64,000 nucleotides of DNA, taken from contig DJXW01000034.1 in assembly GCA_002449845.1 (NCBI GenBank), positions 71,236 through 135,235 on the forward strand, written 5' to 3'. A program made the position numbers and the translations under genes. This document shows positions 14,382-23,385 of the stretch, piece by piece. This stretch comes from Prevotella sp. UBA6994. Lineage in GTDB: Bacteria > Bacteroidota > Bacteroidia > Bacteroidales > Bacteroidaceae. How positions within the stretch are numbered: position 1 is the first letter of the stretch; each line of letters begins with the position of its first letter. Below the pieces are notes generated by a model that saw only the letters and a program-made list of their open reading frames with translations, was not told where the DNA came from and searched no databases.

Positions 14382-16773
14382 TCACCAACTTCACTACCTG
14401 TGTCTTATATCCTTCTCCCGATACTCGGAGATTTACCTTGCCAGCGTTCTTGCCAGCACGAAGGATTACGAGCGCAGAGCCATTGAAAAGGCGACGATGA
14501 TTGCCAATATGCAATTCTTCGCTTGTGATGTCACCATTATCTACTGCTACGATGCGAGCATCACCTTCCACTTCAAACGTCAGTTGTTGGTTGGCTCCCC
14601 ACACTCGTCTGCCTTTCTTGTCAACGGCATAGATACGTACATGTTGCAAATCTGTTCCATCTGCTTTCCATGTTTGTGGGTCAGCAATAGTAACAAGTTT
14701 GGTTGCTTCGCCCGTGGTCTCTATTTGATGTCGAGCCACGGCTTTTCCATTCTTATATCCAATGGCTTCCAACTTTCCTGCCACGTAGTCAATACTATCT
14801 ATGCGAATCTTATTGCGATTCTTGGGATTGGTAGAGTTTTCCCGTTCTGCCACACGTTTGCCGTTGAGCAAGATTTCTACACGGTCGCAATTGGTGTAAA
14901 CATTGATCGAAGCCTTCGTGCCAGGTTTACGGTTCCAGTTCTCACTCATGTGCGCCGTTCCCACTTGCACGTCGTTCCAAATCACGTCTGAGTTGTCATC
15001 ATCTATCACGCCGATATGAACGGTAGGTTCTTCGCTAAACATTGATTTTAGCAAGTAGGCAATGGGCTTAGGTTGCAGTGACAAATCGAATGAACCTTGT
15101 GCCCATCCTTTTGCTGGCCAGCCCTGCGACTCTCCAAGATAATCAATCTGTCCCCAATAGGCAAGGCCGATAACCTTATCCAAATCCATTTCAAAGAAGT
15201 TGGGACCCATGTTGTTGGTATTGGCTTCGCTCTGGTAGAACACCATCCACGGGTTATTGCGTCTGTCACCAGGGAAATACATATACCTATAATTATATGC
15301 GGCAATGTCGGTTTCAAATACCAATGGGGCAGGGATGGAGTCGGTGGTCAGACTTCTGCCGCGTGGGTGCATGGCAACCGTTATCTTACGTGTGGGGTCG
15401 TAGCGCTTCAATACGGGCTTCATCATGCGGTACGGTGTCACTCCCCAATCGCCGAAGGGCAGGTTGGCGTATGTCTGTAATTCGTTTCCTAAACTCCAGA
15501 ACACCACGCAGGGGTGATTCCTGTCGCGTTTAATCCATTCGGGTAGGTCGTATGGCCACAGTTCCATCCACGGTTTGCGTCCGCCGGCAAACTGGTCAAG
15601 CCATTTGTCGTATAACTCGTCCACCACGAGGAATCCCATCTCATCGCAGAGGTCGAGAAACGACTTGCTGTAAGGGTTGTGTGAGGTGCGGATATGGTTA
15701 AAACCAAACTCCTTGAACATCTTCAGGCGTTTCTCGATGGCTCTTGGATAGGCTGCTGCTCCCAATGCACCATTGGTGTGGTGGTTGGCATTACCCTTGA
15801 GCAACACCTTTTTACCATTGAGCTTGAGTCCAAACTCTGGAGAAATCTCCACGGTACGAATACCGAAACGTTCACAAGCCTCATCCTTCACGTTTCCGTT
15901 TTCGTCAGCCAGAGTCACCACAGCCGTATAAAGGTTAGGATTCTCACAGCTCCACAGTTGTGGGTTGGCAACGTCAATCGTTTCCAATGCGATTTCATTG
16001 GTGCGCATCTTTCTGTTGAAAGGTTGTTTCGAGGTCTTCTCGTATATGGTAGTTCCCGTTGGGTCGAGAATCTTGGTTGTTATCTGAACGTTATTGGCTT
16101 TCGTATAATTAGCCACTTCCACCTGGATATTTACCTGGCGGTTATCCTTGGTTGTGATAAAGAGCGGATGACGAGCTAAATAAAGGTCATTGGGCGTAAC
16201 GATGATTCTCACGTCACGAAACAGACCGCCACCCGTGTACCATCTTGAGTTTAATGGTGCCGAAGTATTAGCTTTCACGGCAATGATGTTTTCCTTGCCG
16301 TACTGCAATTTCTTAGACAGGTCAATCTCAAATCCCAGATAGCCATAGTCGGTACCGCCCACGCGCTCACCGTTCAGGTAAACATCGCCCACGTACATGA
16401 TTCCCTCAAAATCTAAGAGAATGCGCTTGCCTTTGAGACTTTCGTCAGGAGTGAAAGCCTTCACGTAGCAGCCAGCTCCCATCTCTTTGAAAGCACGGGC
16501 AGAAAGCCTACTCTTAAAGTTGGATGCACCGTCGCTGTTGTCGGCATTCTCGTCGGCACTGGGAGCCACCCAAGGCTGCTCAACTTGAAAGTCGTGAGGC
16601 ACATCAACTGTTCTCCAACTGTCATTGGTAGCCGGGACAGCTTTCATTTGAGTGAGGTCCACGTCTCCTAAATGAAACTTCCATCCAAAGTTAAAGTTAA
16701 TCACTTCTCGCACTTGTGCTGATGCCATCAAGCAACTCATAGCCATGAGGCATACGGTTAATAGTCTTTTCAT
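14371..16773 (-). CDS. Glycoside hydrolase family 2 (beta-galactosidase-like)
   Basis: Secreted 800-residue GH2 enzyme. Signal peptide 1-19 (ending ASA), an N-terminal jelly-roll sugar-binding domain (about 30-210), an immunoglobulin-like domain, then the TIM barrel. The acid/base is Glu431 in WSLGNE and the nucleophile is predicted to be Glu516 in YQSEAN. The C-terminal part (after about 600) carries further beta domains, including a DUF4982-like segment. Such enzymes remove beta-galactosyl or related residues from plant or host glycans in the periplasm or at the surface. It has its own TATCTTTG promoter. Beta-glucuronidase or mannosidase activity cannot be excluded. Confidence 0.92.
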   Translation of the reverse strand: MKRLLTVCLMAMSCLMASAQVREVINFNFGWKFHLGDVDLTQMKAVPATNDSWRTVDVPHDFQVEQPWVAPSADENADNSDGASNFKSRLSARAFKEMGAGCYVKAFTPDESLKGKRILLDFEGIMYVGDVYLNGERVGGTDYGYLGFEIDLSKKLQYGKENIIAVKANTSAPLNSRWYTGGGLFRDVRIIVTPNDLYLARHPLFITTKDNRQVNIQVEVANYTKANNVQITTKILDPTGTTIYEKTSKQPFNRKMRTNEIALETIDVANPQLWSCENPNLYTAVVTLADENGNVKDEACERFGIRTVEISPEFGLKLNGKKVLLKGNANHHTNGALGAAAYPRAIEKRLKMFKEFGFNHIRTSHNPYSKSFLDLCDEMGFLVVDELYDKWLDQFAGGRKPWMELWPYDLPEWIKRDRNHPCVVFWSLGNELQTYANLPFGDWGVTPYRMMKPVLKRYDPTRKITVAMHPRGRSLTTDSIPAPLVFETDIAAYNYRYMYFPGDRRNNPWMVFYQSEANTNNMGPNFFEMDLDKVIGLAYWGQIDYLGESQGWPAKGWAQGSFDLSLQPKPIAYLLKSMFSEEPTVHIGVIDDDNSDVIWNDVQVGTAHMSENWNRKPGTKASINVYTNCDRVEILLNGKRVAERENSTNPKNRNKIRIDSIDYVAGKLEAIGYKNGKAVARHQIETTGEATKLVTIADPQTWKADGTDLQHVRIYAVDKKGRRVWGANQQLTFEVEGDARIVAVDNGDITSEELHIGNHRRLFNGSALVILRAGKNAGKVNLRVSGEGYKTQVVKLVTAN

Positions 16774-16846
16774 ATTTTATGTTGTTATGATTGGTTTGCG
16801 TTATAGTTTTATGATCATGTTTGAGAGAAAGGATTCATTCTCTTTG

Positions 16847-16854
16847 CAAAGATA
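16847..16854 (-). promoter_or_regulatory. -7 box TATCTTTG
   Basis: TAnnTTTG match read on the minus strand, 73 nt upstream of the GH2 start codon. Confidence 0.6.
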
Positions 16855-16963
16855 ATGTTATTTTTCACATTCACCAAATTTGCAGCATGGAAGTTAAGAA
16901 AAATGTGAATAACATGGCATTCCTCCGTTTTTTACTAAAACTATCTCATACAGAAAGACTAAT

Positions 16964-16984
16964 CTCTTGCTTCTTGCCTCTTGC
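16964..16984. repeat. Short 7-bp tandem array (CTCTTGC)
   Basis: Three heptamers, CTCTTGC, TTCTTGC, CTCTTGC, in the otherwise gene-free stretch between the GH2 promoter and the dispersed repeat. Confidence 0.6.
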
Positions 16985-17030
16985 CTTTATTTCTTTGAAA
17001 GATTGCGACAAATCAAAATCTCCTAAAATT

Positions 17031-17369
17031 TCAAATGAGACGTTGAAAATGCACAAAACTTGTTGTCTTGAGTGCAAAACTACATGTTTTTGGGGCTAAC
17101 ATATATAGTTATTGTCGTAACTATACATGTTATGACCGTAACTATATGTGTTAGCGAGCTAATTATATATGTTATGAAGGCTAAAAATCAACCTTTTTCC
17201 GTATAAAAATACATAATAGTTGTGCATAAAAATACGGTTGATTTTGTAAGTGATTATTAATCAGGTTGTTGTGAAGCGGTCAAAATATTGCCCTTTTTTT
17301 GACCGACGGACAAGTTGGTGAAGAATATCGCAGCTACGTATGTCGTTTTTATTACTTTTTATTGACAAA
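17031..17369. repeat. Dispersed intergenic repeat, copy 1, with 21-bp box array
   Basis: A 340-bp non-coding block that matches, in the same orientation, the block at 31671-32029. Shared landmarks in order: TCAAATGAGA; a box array; GTTATGAA; two A/T-rich ATAAAAATAC-type segments; GTGATTATTAATCAG; a GTTGGTGAAGAATATCGCA segment; TATTGACAAA. The array has four 15-bp near-palindromes, TAACATATATAGTTA (17097-17111), TAACTATACATGTTA (17118-17132), TAACTATATGTGTTA (17139-17153) and TAATTATATATGTTA (17160-17174), each separated by exactly 6 bp. AAAATCAACC (17184-17193) and GGTTGATTTT (17236-17245) flank a hairpin immediately to the right. It lies between the end of the beta-barrel gene and the GH2 promoter. 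Confidence 0.85.
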
Positions 17370-17404
17370 ATGAAAGGGAATAACACCTATTTACTGCATG
17401 GTAC

Positions 17405-17438
17405 ATAAAAAAGTGACATGCGATAACCACATGTCACT
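17405..17438 (-). terminator. Terminator of the beta-barrel protein gene
   Basis: Read on the minus strand, AGTGACATG, a 9-nt loop and CATGTCACT are followed by TTTTTT. It lies 40 nt downstream of the beta-barrel gene. Confidence 0.85.
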
Positions 17439-17477
17439 CTCGTATTCCTAAAACTTCAAATAATGAAATTCAGTTAA

Positions 17478-18107
17478 TTACTTCAGCACACCAACGGAAA
17501 ATTTGTAACCAATAGATAACTGGAGGGTGCGGTTCTTGTTCTTGTCCTCATACCACTTTCTGCTCCATCTGCCAGTCCAGGCGGTATTAAAGTTGTCCTT
17601 AACCACGTCAACAACACCGTCGTAGTATTTCAACTCAAGGTTCAGACCGAAAGGAAATTCGTAAGAAATGGCTATGGGGATTGCAAAGTCAAACTTGCGA
17701 ATGTCATTCTTGATGTCGAAATTATCATCAGAATTGCCAAACTTAGCTTTGGTAAGGAATCCAGGTTGGATACCTGTGCTGAGTGCCAAGCCTTGCCATA
17801 CATAGAATTTTGCCATGATAGGCACGATGACGTATTCTGTCTTCAACTTATAATTCGTATTTGAGACCTCAACACCCTGTTGTTCATACATCAGACCAGC
17901 GCTTACTCCGAACCAGTCCTCAAATTTGTATTCAACCTCAGCTCCAGCTGCAATTCCCCATTTGTTGTCTAAAATCTTTCCAGCACCAGAGATGTCTGAA
18001 AGATTAGCTCCTACTTTAGGCATTACTGATAATGTACCTTCATCAAGTTGTGCATGTGCGCTTAGAGTAATAAGCATCATGGCTGCAAATGTAAGTAACT
18101 TTTTCAT
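17478..18107 (-). CDS. Outer membrane beta-barrel protein
   Basis: 209 residues with a signal peptide ending SAHA (about 19) and a body of alternating hydrophobic strands punctuated by aromatic residues: VMPKVGANLSDI, WGIAAGAEVEYKFEDWFGVSAGLMYEQQG, and the terminal TLQLSIGYKFSVG strand. This is the OMP_b-brl_2/PorT-like fold of small eight-stranded barrels, often called outer membrane beta-barrel protein in Bacteroidetes. The function is unknown. Single gene with a TATCTTTG promoter and a clear terminator. Confidence 0.88.
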   Translation of the reverse strand: MKKLLTFAAMMLITLSAHAQLDEGTLSVMPKVGANLSDISGAGKILDNKWGIAAGAEVEYKFEDWFGVSAGLMYEQQGVEVSNTNYKLKTEYVIVPIMAKFYVWQGLALSTGIQPGFLTKAKFGNSDDNFDIKNDIRKFDFAIPIAISYEFPFGLNLELKYYDGVVDVVKDNFNTAWTGRWSRKWYEDKNKNRTLQLSIGYKFSVGVLK

Positions 18108-18148
18108 ATCAAAAACGTTAAATGGTTAAAAAACTTTTTAAAACTGTG

Positions 18149-18156
18149 CAAAGATA
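18149..18156 (-). promoter_or_regulatory. -7 box TATCTTTG
   Basis: TAnnTTTG match read on the minus strand, 42 nt upstream of the beta-barrel protein start codon. Confidence 0.65.
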
Positions 18157-18268
18157 GAGATATTTTTTGTTTCTTTGTATAACTTTACGAAAAATAAACT
18201 TTGATATTTGATAAATGTCAGATATGTGGATTTTTTATGACGTATATCATTCAATAAGAAAAACAGGT

Positions 18269-19591
18269 ATGAAACAAAAGACGTTGATGATTTTGACATG
18301 TTTGATTCTGCTATCAGGACATGTATATGCACAGAAGTTTCAACAAGAGTATGGTAATGCCCGCAAGGCTTTCGTAGAAACGATAGCCACGCCTAACCAT
18401 GCGGATAGCCATTACCGATTAGGTGAGGAGGCTACGTTAAAGGTGGTGGCTCGTGAAGGTGGTCAACCCGTTCAAGGTACGGAGTTGCGCTATAAGGTAG
18501 GACCTGAAATGTTTTTGCCCAACACATGGAACACCACTCGTTTTGTGGATGGCGTTGCCACCATCAATATGGGTACGATGAAGGTTCCTGGCTTCTTGGC
18601 TTGCCAATATGAATATCAATTAGATGGGAAGAAATACACCGACCTCGTGAAATTGGCTTATACGCCTAAACAAATCAAGGCTTATACCACTATGCCTGCG
18701 GATTTTGTGCGGTTTTGGCAAAATGTGTTGAAAGAGGCTCGAAAGGTGGCGTTTGAACCTGTGATGTACGAGGTGCCTGATGCCACGAACAAGCAATTGG
18801 AAACCAAGCTCATTCGCCTGCGTGTGGGCAAGAATAAATGGATTTATGGTTATCTTACCCGTCCACGTGACGGAAAGAAACATCCTGTGGTATTGGTTCC
18901 GCCAGGTGCTGGAAGCAACAAGATTTTCCCATCCGACTATTTCTCTCATCAGGGATTCGTCTATATGAAGATTGAGATACACGGCAATGATCAACGGTTG
19001 CCCGATGATGAGTATAATGCCATGCGACAAAAGAAATGCGATGGGTATATGCGCCGTGGAATGGAATCGAAAGACACCTATTATTATAAGGATGTGTATG
19101 TGGGATGTGCCCGTGCGGTGGACTATCTGTGTTCTCTGCCAGATTGGGACGGCAAAAATGTTATCGTAACGGGTGGCTCTCAGGGTGGTGCACTCAGCAT
19201 TATCACTTCGGCGCTCAATGAGAAGGTTACGATGTGCGCTCCCTTTTATCCAGCCCTATGCGACTTGACGGGATTCCTTCATCAGCGGGCAGGTGGCTGG
19301 CCTAAGTTCTTTACGTCGTGGTATAAGGATGGGAAGGTAGAAATTCCGCAACAGAAAGCCGTGGAAACCTTGTCGTATTTTGACGTGGTAAACTTTGCCC
19401 GTATCCTTCGTGTGCCCACGTTCGTGAGTTGGGGATATAGTGACGATACATGTTCGCCTACATCCGTTTGGGCTATGTATAATGAGATTACCGCTCCCAA
19501 GCAGTGTGACATTACACCCACCAGTGGTCATTGGCGTTTCGCCAGTAGTCAGGCGAAATGCCTTGAATGGATGAAGAAACATCTCAAATGA
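18269..19591 (+). CDS. Secreted acetyl-esterase, AXE1/CE7-like
   Basis: 440-residue exported alpha/beta hydrolase of the acetyl xylan esterase (AXE1) type. The start at 18269 gives a normal signal peptide (MKQKTLMILTCLILLSGHVYAQ); the frame is open 18 codons upstream but that extension has no signal character. An N-terminal beta domain (about 40-150) precedes the hydrolase fold. The nucleophile is Ser304 in GGSQGG, with the acid in WGYSDDTC and the His in SGHWR. The enzyme should deacetylate sugars such as acetylated xylan or oligosaccharides. It is a lone plus-strand gene facing the exporter operon. Confidence 0.9.
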   Translation: MKQKTLMILTCLILLSGHVYAQKFQQEYGNARKAFVETIATPNHADSHYRLGEEATLKVVAREGGQPVQGTELRYKVGPEMFLPNTWNTTRFVDGVATINMGTMKVPGFLACQYEYQLDGKKYTDLVKLAYTPKQIKAYTTMPADFVRFWQNVLKEARKVAFEPVMYEVPDATNKQLETKLIRLRVGKNKWIYGYLTRPRDGKKHPVVLVPPGAGSNKIFPSDYFSHQGFVYMKIEIHGNDQRLPDDEYNAMRQKKCDGYMRRGMESKDTYYYKDVYVGCARAVDYLCSLPDWDGKNVIVTGGSQGGALSIITSALNEKVTMCAPFYPALCDLTGFLHQRAGGWPKFFTSWYKDGKVEIPQQKAVETLSYFDVVNFARILRVPTFVSWGYSDDTCSPTSVWAMYNEITAPKQCDITPTSGHWRFASSQAKCLEWMKKHLK

Positions 19592-19617
19592 TAGGATGCA
19601 GATAGAAACTCCTGACG

Positions 19618-20703
19618 TTATTGATTCTTCTTGTAACTCAGCACTGCCCAACAGCCGATGAGAGAACCAATACACGTCAATGCTGCCACTTGATGAGCAA
19701 TGCTTTGGAAATTGCCCCCACGTATAAATACGGTACGAATGGCATCAATGAAATAGTGCATGGGATTGACGTAAGTGGTGAGGTAAGCCCATGACGGCAT
19801 GGAACGAGTAGGAGTGAACAGTCCGCTGAGAAGCAAGATGATGACCACGAAAAACCACATCACGAAGATGGCTTGTTGCATGGTGTCGCTATGATTGGAG
19901 ACCAAAAGCCCGAAGCTACTGAAAAACAATGCGAGAAGCATGGCAAGCAGGTACACAAGTGATACATTGCCTTGGCAAGTAATACCATAGATAAGCCAAG
20001 CAAGCAACAAACATACGGTGATGATAAAAATTGCAATGAGCCAATAAGGGATGAGTTTGGCAAGTATGAATGACCATTTGCTGACGGGGGTGACATTGAT
20101 TTGCTCTATTGTTCCTGTCTCTTTTTCACCCACGATATTCAGGGCTGGAAGAAATCCACACATCAGCATGATAACGATGGCAAGCAAGGCAGGAATCATA
20201 AACACCTTGTAGTTTTGGTGCTTGTTGTATAGGTTTAGCGTAGAAACCTTGCTGCTGATAGATGATAAGTTGGGAGCAGCATTAGCCATGACGATTTGAG
20301 AGAGGTACGAACTGCCGATGGCACCTTTCGTTCCATTGACGGCATTGGCTGCGATGAGCACTTGTGGCTGCTTGCCACTTGCAATGTCTTTGCCGTAATG
20401 ATTGGGAATGACGATGATGATGTCTGCTTGGCTCTTTTCCACTTCTTTCAAAGCCACTTGATAAGAAGGCTTCTGTCCGTTGAAAATGAAATAATGGCTT
20501 GCCTCAATGCTATGAACCAATTGTTGGGATAGGGTAGAGCGGTCGTTGTCAACCACATCTACCTTGACATTTTTCACTTCTTGGTTCATCACCCAAGGCA
20601 ATACGCACATGATGACAATGGGGAATATGAGAATCAGGCGTGGCAAGAACGGATTGCGCTTGATTTGCAGGAACTCTTTTTGAATGAGATATTTCAGTGT
20701 CAT
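19618..20703 (-). CDS. ABC-2 type transporter permease
   Basis: Inner-membrane permease of the exporter operon, 361 residues. The start at 20703 (MTLKYLIQKEFLQIKRNPF) is the usual one for this family; an upstream ATG adds a poor 19-residue extension. One N-terminal helix, a periplasmic domain of about 130 residues, then five helices starting near IPALLAIVIMLMCG. The GEKETGTIEQI motif between helices is typical of YhhJ/YbhR/YbhS-type ABC-2 permeases. Last gene of the TolC-HlyD-ATPase-permease-permease operon, 13 nt after its paralogue. Confidence 0.93.
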   Translation of the reverse strand: MTLKYLIQKEFLQIKRNPFLPRLILIFPIVIMCVLPWVMNQEVKNVKVDVVDNDRSTLSQQLVHSIEASHYFIFNGQKPSYQVALKEVEKSQADIIIVIPNHYGKDIASGKQPQVLIAANAVNGTKGAIGSSYLSQIVMANAAPNLSSISSKVSTLNLYNKHQNYKVFMIPALLAIVIMLMCGFLPALNIVGEKETGTIEQINVTPVSKWSFILAKLIPYWLIAIFIITVCLLLAWLIYGITCQGNVSLVYLLAMLLALFFSSFGLLVSNHSDTMQQAIFVMWFFVVIILLLSGLFTPTRSMPSWAYLTTYVNPMHYFIDAIRTVFIRGGNFQSIAHQVAALTCIGSLIGCWAVLSYKKNQ

Positions 20704-20716
20704 ATTGTATCGATGT

Positions 20717-21778
20717 TTATTGTTCCAGACGTTTGTTGAATTTGGCGAGGGCAATGGCAAGGAAGAAGATGGTCATACCAGCCAAGACGATTATTTCTTG
20801 AGTTACTTCCTCAATGCCTACACCCATAATCATGAGCTTACGCATGGCAGAGATGTAGTAACGAGGTGGAATGACGGCAGATATATATTGCAAGATGAGG
20901 GGCATAGACTCGATGGGGAATAACATACCACTGAGCATGACAACCGGCATGAGCAGTACCATTGCCGATAAGAGCAAGGCTACGAGTTGGGTTTGCGCTA
21001 CGTTGGAGATGAGTATTCCCAGTGAAAGTGCCAAGAGAATGTAAATGAGTGAAACCACCAATATCCATATCAAAGAACCTTGCAAAGGTACGTCGAGAAC
21101 GTATCTTGCCATGAGCAAGATGATGACAAGAATGCCGAATGCCAATATTAGATAAGGTATGGCTTTGGCAATGATAATCATGATGGGACGAACGGGAGAC
21201 ACCAATAACACCTCCATTGTGCCTCGTTCTTTTTCACGGACAATGGAGATGGAAGTCATCATCGCACAGATGAGCATCAAGAGCATACCCATGATGGCTG
21301 GTACGAAATTATACGCAGACTTCATTCTTGGGTTATAGAGCATCTTAGCGTTTATCAAAGAATTTTGTGGGTTGGTGATGACAGATGCAGCATAATTGGT
21401 CCATTGTTGTGCCATATTAGGGTCGCTTCCGTCAACTATAAATTGAACACCCCCTCGCTTTGAGGCAAAGTCTTGTTGGAACACGATGGCGAGGTCGGCT
21501 TTCTGATTCCTGATTTGCAATTCCGCTTCATGTGAAGTAGGGACGGTACGGATGATGTCAAAATATTCTGAGGTGGCAAGGCGGTCTATGGCTTGTTGGG
21601 TGAGGTGATCCATGTATTGGGTAACCACGATGGTACGTACGTTTTTCACGTCGTTGGTGATGGCAAAACCAAACAGGAGCATGAGTACGGTGGGCATTCC
21701 GAATAGAATGAGCATGGTACGTCTGTCGCGAAAAATATGTTTCGCTTCTTTAATGACAAAATGAATGAACTGTTTCAT
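20717..21778 (-). CDS. ABC-2 type transporter permease
   Basis: 353-residue paralogue of the next permease, probably forming a heterodimer with it. The N-terminus (MKQFIHFVIKEAKHIFRDRRTMLILFGMP) is followed by a large periplasmic loop and five or six C-terminal helices. REKERGTMEVLLVSPVRP is the ABC-2 coupling motif that contacts the ATPase. It starts 3 nt after the ATPase gene. The pair most resembles the YbhFSR drug and fluoroquinolone-type exporter. Confidence 0.93.
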   Translation of the reverse strand: MKQFIHFVIKEAKHIFRDRRTMLILFGMPTVLMLLFGFAITNDVKNVRTIVVTQYMDHLTQQAIDRLATSEYFDIIRTVPTSHEAELQIRNQKADLAIVFQQDFASKRGGVQFIVDGSDPNMAQQWTNYAASVITNPQNSLINAKMLYNPRMKSAYNFVPAIMGMLLMLICAMMTSISIVREKERGTMEVLLVSPVRPIMIIIAKAIPYLILAFGILVIILLMARYVLDVPLQGSLIWILVVSLIYILLALSLGILISNVAQTQLVALLLSAMVLLMPVVMLSGMLFPIESMPLILQYISAVIPPRYYISAMRKLMIMGVGIEEVTQEIIVLAGMTIFFLAIALAKFNKRLEQ

Positions 21779-21781
21779 ACG

Positions 21782-23257
21782 CTAATCACTTGTGCGGGTT
21801 GCCTGTCGTGCTAAATAAGTAAATACATGTTCCATGTCGGGTTGCTTGAACGATTGTTTGAGTTCGTCAGGCGACCCCATTGCCTTGATCTTTCCATCTA
21901 CCATGATAGAAATACGGTCACAATATTCTGCTTCGTCCATGTAGTGAGTGGTAACGAATATGGTAATGCCCCGTTGAGCGGCTTCATAGATGAGTTCCCA
22001 AAACTGTCTGCGAGTAGCAGGGTCAACTCCACCAGTGGGTTCATCAAGGAACACGATGCTTGGCTCGTGAAAGATACTCACTGAGAAAGCCATTTTTTGT
22101 TTCCATCCAAGAGGCAGACTCTTTACGAGATCATTACGATGGTCTGTGAATTGCAGCCTTTCCAATAGTTGGTCGGTCTTCTCGGCAATCTCTCGGTCTT
22201 TCATTCCATATATTCCAGCAAACAGACGGATGTTTTCTGATACGGTAAGGTCTTCATAAAGAGAAAACTTCTGACTCATATATCCAATGTGTTTCTTGAT
22301 GTCTTCATGTTGCGTACGGATGTCGAAGCCCGCAACAGTTCCCGTACCGCTCGTTGGTTGGTTAAGACCAGTCAACATGTGCATGGCGGTGGTTTTGCCG
22401 GCTCCGTTGGCACCAAGGAATCCGAATATTTCGCCCCATTTTACGGAGAAAGAGATGTCGTCAACTGCATGGAACGAACCGAATGCCTTGACAAGATGCT
22501 GTACTTCTATGACATTGAGAGATTGGGAGGCATCTTTTGATGTCTGTTCGTTTGAATCTCTTGTGATGGGAGGAGGATTGAAGATGTCAGCAAAGCGATC
22601 GAGTATCACTTCTGGGGTGTCAATGCCACGTATCTGACCATGATCGAGAAAAGCCACACGTTCACAACAGCGGATTTCATTCAAGTATGGAGTAGAGGCA
22701 ACGATGGTGATACCTCTTTCCTTCAGTGTAGAAAGCATTTCCCAAAACTCCCTTCTGCTTACGGGATCAACACCAGTTGTGGGTTCATCAAGAAACAATA
22801 CGCTTGGAGAATGAACCAATGCACATGAGAGGGCAAGCTTTTGTTTCATTCCGCCAGATAGTGCACCAGCCTTTCTGTCCTTGAAACGTTCTATCTGCGA
22901 ATAGATGGTCTTGATGGAATCGTATCCTTCTTGGATAGTTGTGCCAAATACGGTAGCAAAAAACTCGAGATTTTCCTGTACGGTGAGATCTTGGTAAAGA
23001 GAGAATTTACCGGGCATATATCCTACTCGCTTACGAATTTCCCTCATTTGCGAAACTACGTCATAACCATCGACGAAAGCAGATCCGGCATTGGGCAGAA
23101 GGAGCGTACACAGGATACGAAACATGGATGTCTTCCCCGCACCGTCAGGACCGATAAGACCGAATATCTCTCCTTTGTTTACAGAGAAAGAGACATTGTC
23201 GAGTGCCTTTACCTTACCGTAGCTGATGGATATGTTTTTTGCTTCAATTGCGCTCAT
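21782..23257 (-). CDS. Double-NBD ABC transporter ATPase (YbhF-like)
   Basis: 491-residue fusion of two nucleotide-binding domains. The first has Walker A GPDGAGKT, signature LSGGMKQK and Walker B LFLDEPTTGVDP. The second has Walker A GANGAGKTT, the altered signature LPLGWKQK and Walker B VFLDEPTGGVDP. The altered second signature is, from memory, usual for YbhF-type proteins, so both sites may still work. It powers the two permeases downstream. It is separated from the HlyD gene by 128 nt that are almost wholly a 9-bp tandem repeat, which could lower its expression relative to the first two genes. Confidence 0.95.
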   Translation of the reverse strand: MSAIEAKNISISYGKVKALDNVSFSVNKGEIFGLIGPDGAGKTSMFRILCTLLLPNAGSAFVDGYDVVSQMREIRKRVGYMPGKFSLYQDLTVQENLEFFATVFGTTIQEGYDSIKTIYSQIERFKDRKAGALSGGMKQKLALSCALVHSPSVLFLDEPTTGVDPVSRREFWEMLSTLKERGITIVASTPYLNEIRCCERVAFLDHGQIRGIDTPEVILDRFADIFNPPPITRDSNEQTSKDASQSLNVIEVQHLVKAFGSFHAVDDISFSVKWGEIFGFLGANGAGKTTAMHMLTGLNQPTSGTGTVAGFDIRTQHEDIKKHIGYMSQKFSLYEDLTVSENIRLFAGIYGMKDREIAEKTDQLLERLQFTDHRNDLVKSLPLGWKQKMAFSVSIFHEPSIVFLDEPTGGVDPATRRQFWELIYEAAQRGITIFVTTHYMDEAEYCDRISIMVDGKIKAMGSPDELKQSFKQPDMEHVFTYLARQATRTSD

Positions 23258-23277
23258 ATTATTGGTGATTTTTAGGT

Positions 23278-23385
23278 TCTCGGAGTCCTCACTGTTCTCA
23301 GAGCTCTCAGAGCTCTCAGAGTTCTCAGAGTTCTCAGAGTTCTCAGAGTTCTCAGAGTTCTCAGAGCTCTCAGAGTTCTCAGAGA
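23278..23385. repeat. 12-unit 9-bp tandem array (TCTCAGAGT)
   Basis: Twelve consecutive nonamers from TCTCGGAGT to TCTCAGAGA, eight of them TCTCAGAGT or TCTCAGAGC. The array ends exactly at the HlyD stop codon (23386) and lies within the exporter operon. Its plus-strand reading frame gives a repetitive SEFSEF peptide that is not a real gene. Confidence 0.95.

Noticed and set aside
16821..17099. 92-residue open frame with four Cys
   Set aside because: It covers the GH2 promoter region and half of the dispersed repeat, has no promoter and no coding character.
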